Source: Hepsetus odoe | Taxonomy: Eukaryota > Chordata > Actinopteri > Characiformes > Hepsetidae | Assembly (NCBI GenBank): GCA_017165825.1 | Contig: CM029369.1 | Span: 18,190,139-18,254,138 of the forward strand | DNA: 64,000 nt | Reading direction: 5' to 3' | Shown: positions 61,699-64,000 of the stretch, one piece after another | Layout: each line of letters opens with the position of its first letter | How positions within the stretch are numbered: the first letter of the stretch is position 1 | Notes under the pieces: generated by a model | What the model was told of the DNA's origin: nothing | The model's input: only the letters and a program-made list of their open reading frames with translations | The model's database searches: none | Translations under genes and position numbers: made by a program

Positions 61699-62743
61699 GT
61701 AAAGATCACAGACAAGTCAACAGTCTCTTGGACCCAATTTATACCTGTTAGTTTAGAGCATATTAGCAACAGAATTTCTAGTTAATCTTCACAAAATTAC
61801 AAAAAAGGCAATCTGAGCTTTTTTACCAGATGTTAACTGTAAATACATGGTCCATGGTCACAATAAGAAGACAAAAGAAAGGATCATGATTCTTGGAACA
61901 CAATTTGCTAATAATCACACTGTGACATGCTCAGCTCCAAATTGCTTCTTTTCAAGGTTAAAACTTTTTTTTTCTCAGCTGATTTGAATATCACATGGCA
62001 TTTTGCAAAATTAACCTGACTAAACACAATGCAAATGCTAAAAATCTGGATACTATTAATATAAAAGGGTGTAAAGAGGTTCATACTGTCCAGTTCTCAA
62101 CTGTATTTTCTGCTGTTTCTATTTAATCTCTTTTTCCTTAAAGGTACGCACTGACGAGTGGAAGTGTAGGAATTAGCACAGATATGATATTTACAGATAT
62201 TTCTTTTTTAACCTTTTACCACTCTTGAGAAAATTTTCATGGCCTTCCCTCTTTAGATATGTTATCAAGAAAGCACATATTGTAAAGATTTCAAGGTTAT
62301 CTCTTATTTGTAGCCACGGTTTATGCTGTGTTTAATGTAGAGCATATTTACGTTGGTCACTGGTGACAACACTGTTTACTAAGTAAGTTTTAATGTTACC
62401 AGTTATTAATGTAACTGAGTTTCAGTTTTAAAGGTCTGCATTAAAAAGAAATTCTGTTTCAACATGGCAGCCAGAATTTTGCAAAATCAGTCCCTCCAGA
62501 CAGATTGATCGAAAGCTCGTTCTGTGAAAAGGACCTACCTCTGCTGGGTGACTTGGTCACAATGCTCTCAGATAACCCTGAGTGATTACACTCTAGTCTG
62601 TTGGTTTTGCAGTAGTGAGGGGACTTTAACCACCTACAGACCTTCAGCATTTCTTTGAAATCTGTTCATTTATCACAGCTAAAGCAGCTACTTTTTAGGA
62701 GTTCCCTCTAACACAAATTAATTGTTATTTATACACACATATA
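61699..62743. other. cyp27a intron 8 (first part), no feature recognised
   Basis: I looked for the last P450 exon (expected to carry a basic, hydrophobic end with a VPxxxVxLxF-like pattern) and did not find it here. Confidence 0.55.
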
Positions 62744-63260
62744 CAGTACTGTGCAAAAGTTTTAGGCAGGTGTGAAAAAATGCTGTAAACAAAGAATGCT
62801 TTCAGAAATATAAATAATGATGGTTTATTTTTATCAATTTTTATCAATCAAATCAATATTTGGTGTTACTACCTTTTGCCTTCAAACCAGCATCAGTTCT
62901 TCTAGGTACACTTGCACAAAGTCAGGGATTGTGTAGGATTATAGTCGGTGTGTGATCAACCAGTTTTACCAAAAAGGTACTGATGATCATCAATGTCACA
63001 CGGAGGTTGAAACACAGTCATGTTTGGAACAACCGACCAGCCGAGTTCCTTCAAAAACTGGGTGCAAGTGTACCTAGAAGAATGGATGCTGTTTTGAAGG
63101 CAAAGGGTGGTCACACCAAATATTGATTTGATTTCGATTTCTCTTTTGTTCATTCACTGCATTTTGTTGATGAAAATAAATGATTAACACTTCCATTTCT
63201 GAAAGCATTCTTTGTTTACAGCATTTTTTCACACCTGCCTAAAACTTTTGCCCAGTACTG
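62744..63260. mobile_element. Tc1-like MITE (CAGTACTG ends), fold-back copy 3
   Basis: The copy is 517 bp, flanked by TA on both sides (62742-62743, 63261-63262), with inverted CAGTACTG ends. Inner arms CTTCTAGGTACACTTGCAC (about 62898-62916) and GTGCAAGTGTACCTAGAAG (about 63063-63081) are exact inverted copies. The whole element can fold on itself. Confidence 0.85.
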
Positions 63261-63399
63261 TATGTACTGGCAATGATAGCCTCACTGTTAAAATCCTCTG
63301 TTGTCTAACTTTAGATTTAAAATAATTTTAAAAACACTAAAAAACAAACCTACTCCACGGGTGGCTGATTACCCAAGACATGTTTGGAGTGCAAATTTT

Positions 63400-63607
63400 A
63401 CTTACATTTATGGCATTTATCAGACGCTCTTATCCAGAGCGACTTCCATGTCCTAATTACAGGGACAGTCCCCCCTGGAGCAACTCAGGGTTAAGGGTCT
63501 TGCTCAGGGACCCAGTGGTGGTAGTGCTAGAGGTGGGATTGAACCTGGGACCTCTTGAGCCATAGGTCCATAGGCAAGTATCCTACCACTGGACCACCGC
63601 CACCCCT
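63400..63607 (-). mobile_element. SINE family A, minus orientation
   Basis: On the minus strand: GGGGTGGCGGTGGTCCAGTG, AAGAGGTCCCAGGTTCAATC, GAGCAAGACCCTTAACCCTG and the tail AAGTCGCTCTGGATAAGAGC, then GTCTGATAAATGCC. Confidence 0.85.
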
Positions 63608-64000
63608 ACTTCTTCAGGTTAGCTATATAGCTTCAAGATTAATGGACACCCAAAGACAAAGTCACCCAAAATGTTTCTCTACATGAATCCCCTAAACCTC
63701 TGTCAAGTTCAAACTGGATTCATAATTAAGGGATTTATCTGTGGAATCAGTTGAGCTGATTATTGATTTACAGTGTTATGGTGTTTAATTGCAAATTTCA
63801 CCTTGTGACTCCCTTTCTAAATTAAAGGAAGAGAAAAATATATAAAGTAGATATTTTACTGAACTATTCCTCTTAGTGATTGTAATGATGATAATTATTT
63901 TGGAAGATTTGTACTTCTATTTGTGTATACTTTAGAGTTCAAAGAAAGAAAGTAAGCTTTTTAACTACTTAGATTTTCATTTTAACCTTAGAAGTTTCAA
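63608..64000. other. cyp27a intron 8 (end of window), no feature recognised
   Basis: This is A+T-rich sequence without a splice-flanked exon that fits the P450 C-terminus. Confidence 0.55.

Noticed and set aside
61699..64000. Search for the last cyp27a exon
   Set aside because: No acceptor-linked frame with the P450 C-terminal pattern was found; the exon is assumed to lie beyond 64000.

Overview
The window is vertebrate nuclear DNA, almost certainly from a teleost fish. Genes have short exons, GT-AG introns, CpG-rich promoters and long A+T-rich introns. The repeats are fish-typical: Tc1/mariner relics, tRNA-derived SINEs, an APE-type LINE ending in a short tandem repeat, and long microsatellites. 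I cannot name the species.

Layout: (1) 1-11146 is most likely a large 5' intron of col4a2. It holds simple repeats, a 3.0 kb LINE with a perfect 14-bp target-site duplication, and a SINE. (2) 11147-35329 (+) carries 44 exons of col4a2 (collagen IV alpha-2), continuous in frame (1,614 residues) through the complete NC1 domain. They match exons 5-48 of the 48-exon mammalian gene; the 5' exons were not found. (3) 37226-43303 (-) is rab20, two exons, convergent with col4a2. (4) 43304-44249 is a CpG-rich divergent promoter region between rab20 and naxd, mostly occupied by a 51-bp minisatellite. (5) 44250-48272 (+) is naxd (NAD(P)HX dehydratase), with two candidate leader exons in the same phase, one mitochondrial-like and one ER-signal-like. 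(6) 45074-46130 (+) is a two-exon Myb/SANT-like gene nested in naxd intron 1. (7) 50397-53847 (+) is eaf2. (8) 55706-61698 (+) is a CYP27A-type mitochondrial P450 that lacks only its last exon, which must lie beyond 64000.

The col4a2-rab20-naxd order and orientation is the same as human 13q34. There the next genes are CARS2 and ING1; here they are eaf2 and cyp27a, so synteny changes just after naxd. The genes do not form one pathway: basement-membrane collagen, a vesicle GTPase, nicotinamide cofactor repair, a Pol II elongation cofactor and a sterol/vitamin D-type P450.

The most unusual signal is a perfect 97-bp inverted copy of a col4a2 exon-intron junction (source 30974-31070). It sits at 29872-29968, directly against the 5' end of a SINE that has inserted into a Tc1-like MITE. 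It looks like a SINE/col4a2 pre-mRNA template-switch product. In the col4a2 transcript it could form a perfect 97-bp duplex over a 5' splice site. Also notable: the mitochondrial-type naxd start codon falls inside the last unit of the 51-bp minisatellite; a GC-AG intron in col4a2; a tetranucleotide microsatellite abutting a col4a2 3' splice site; and a SINE family that shares its 3' tail with the LINE.
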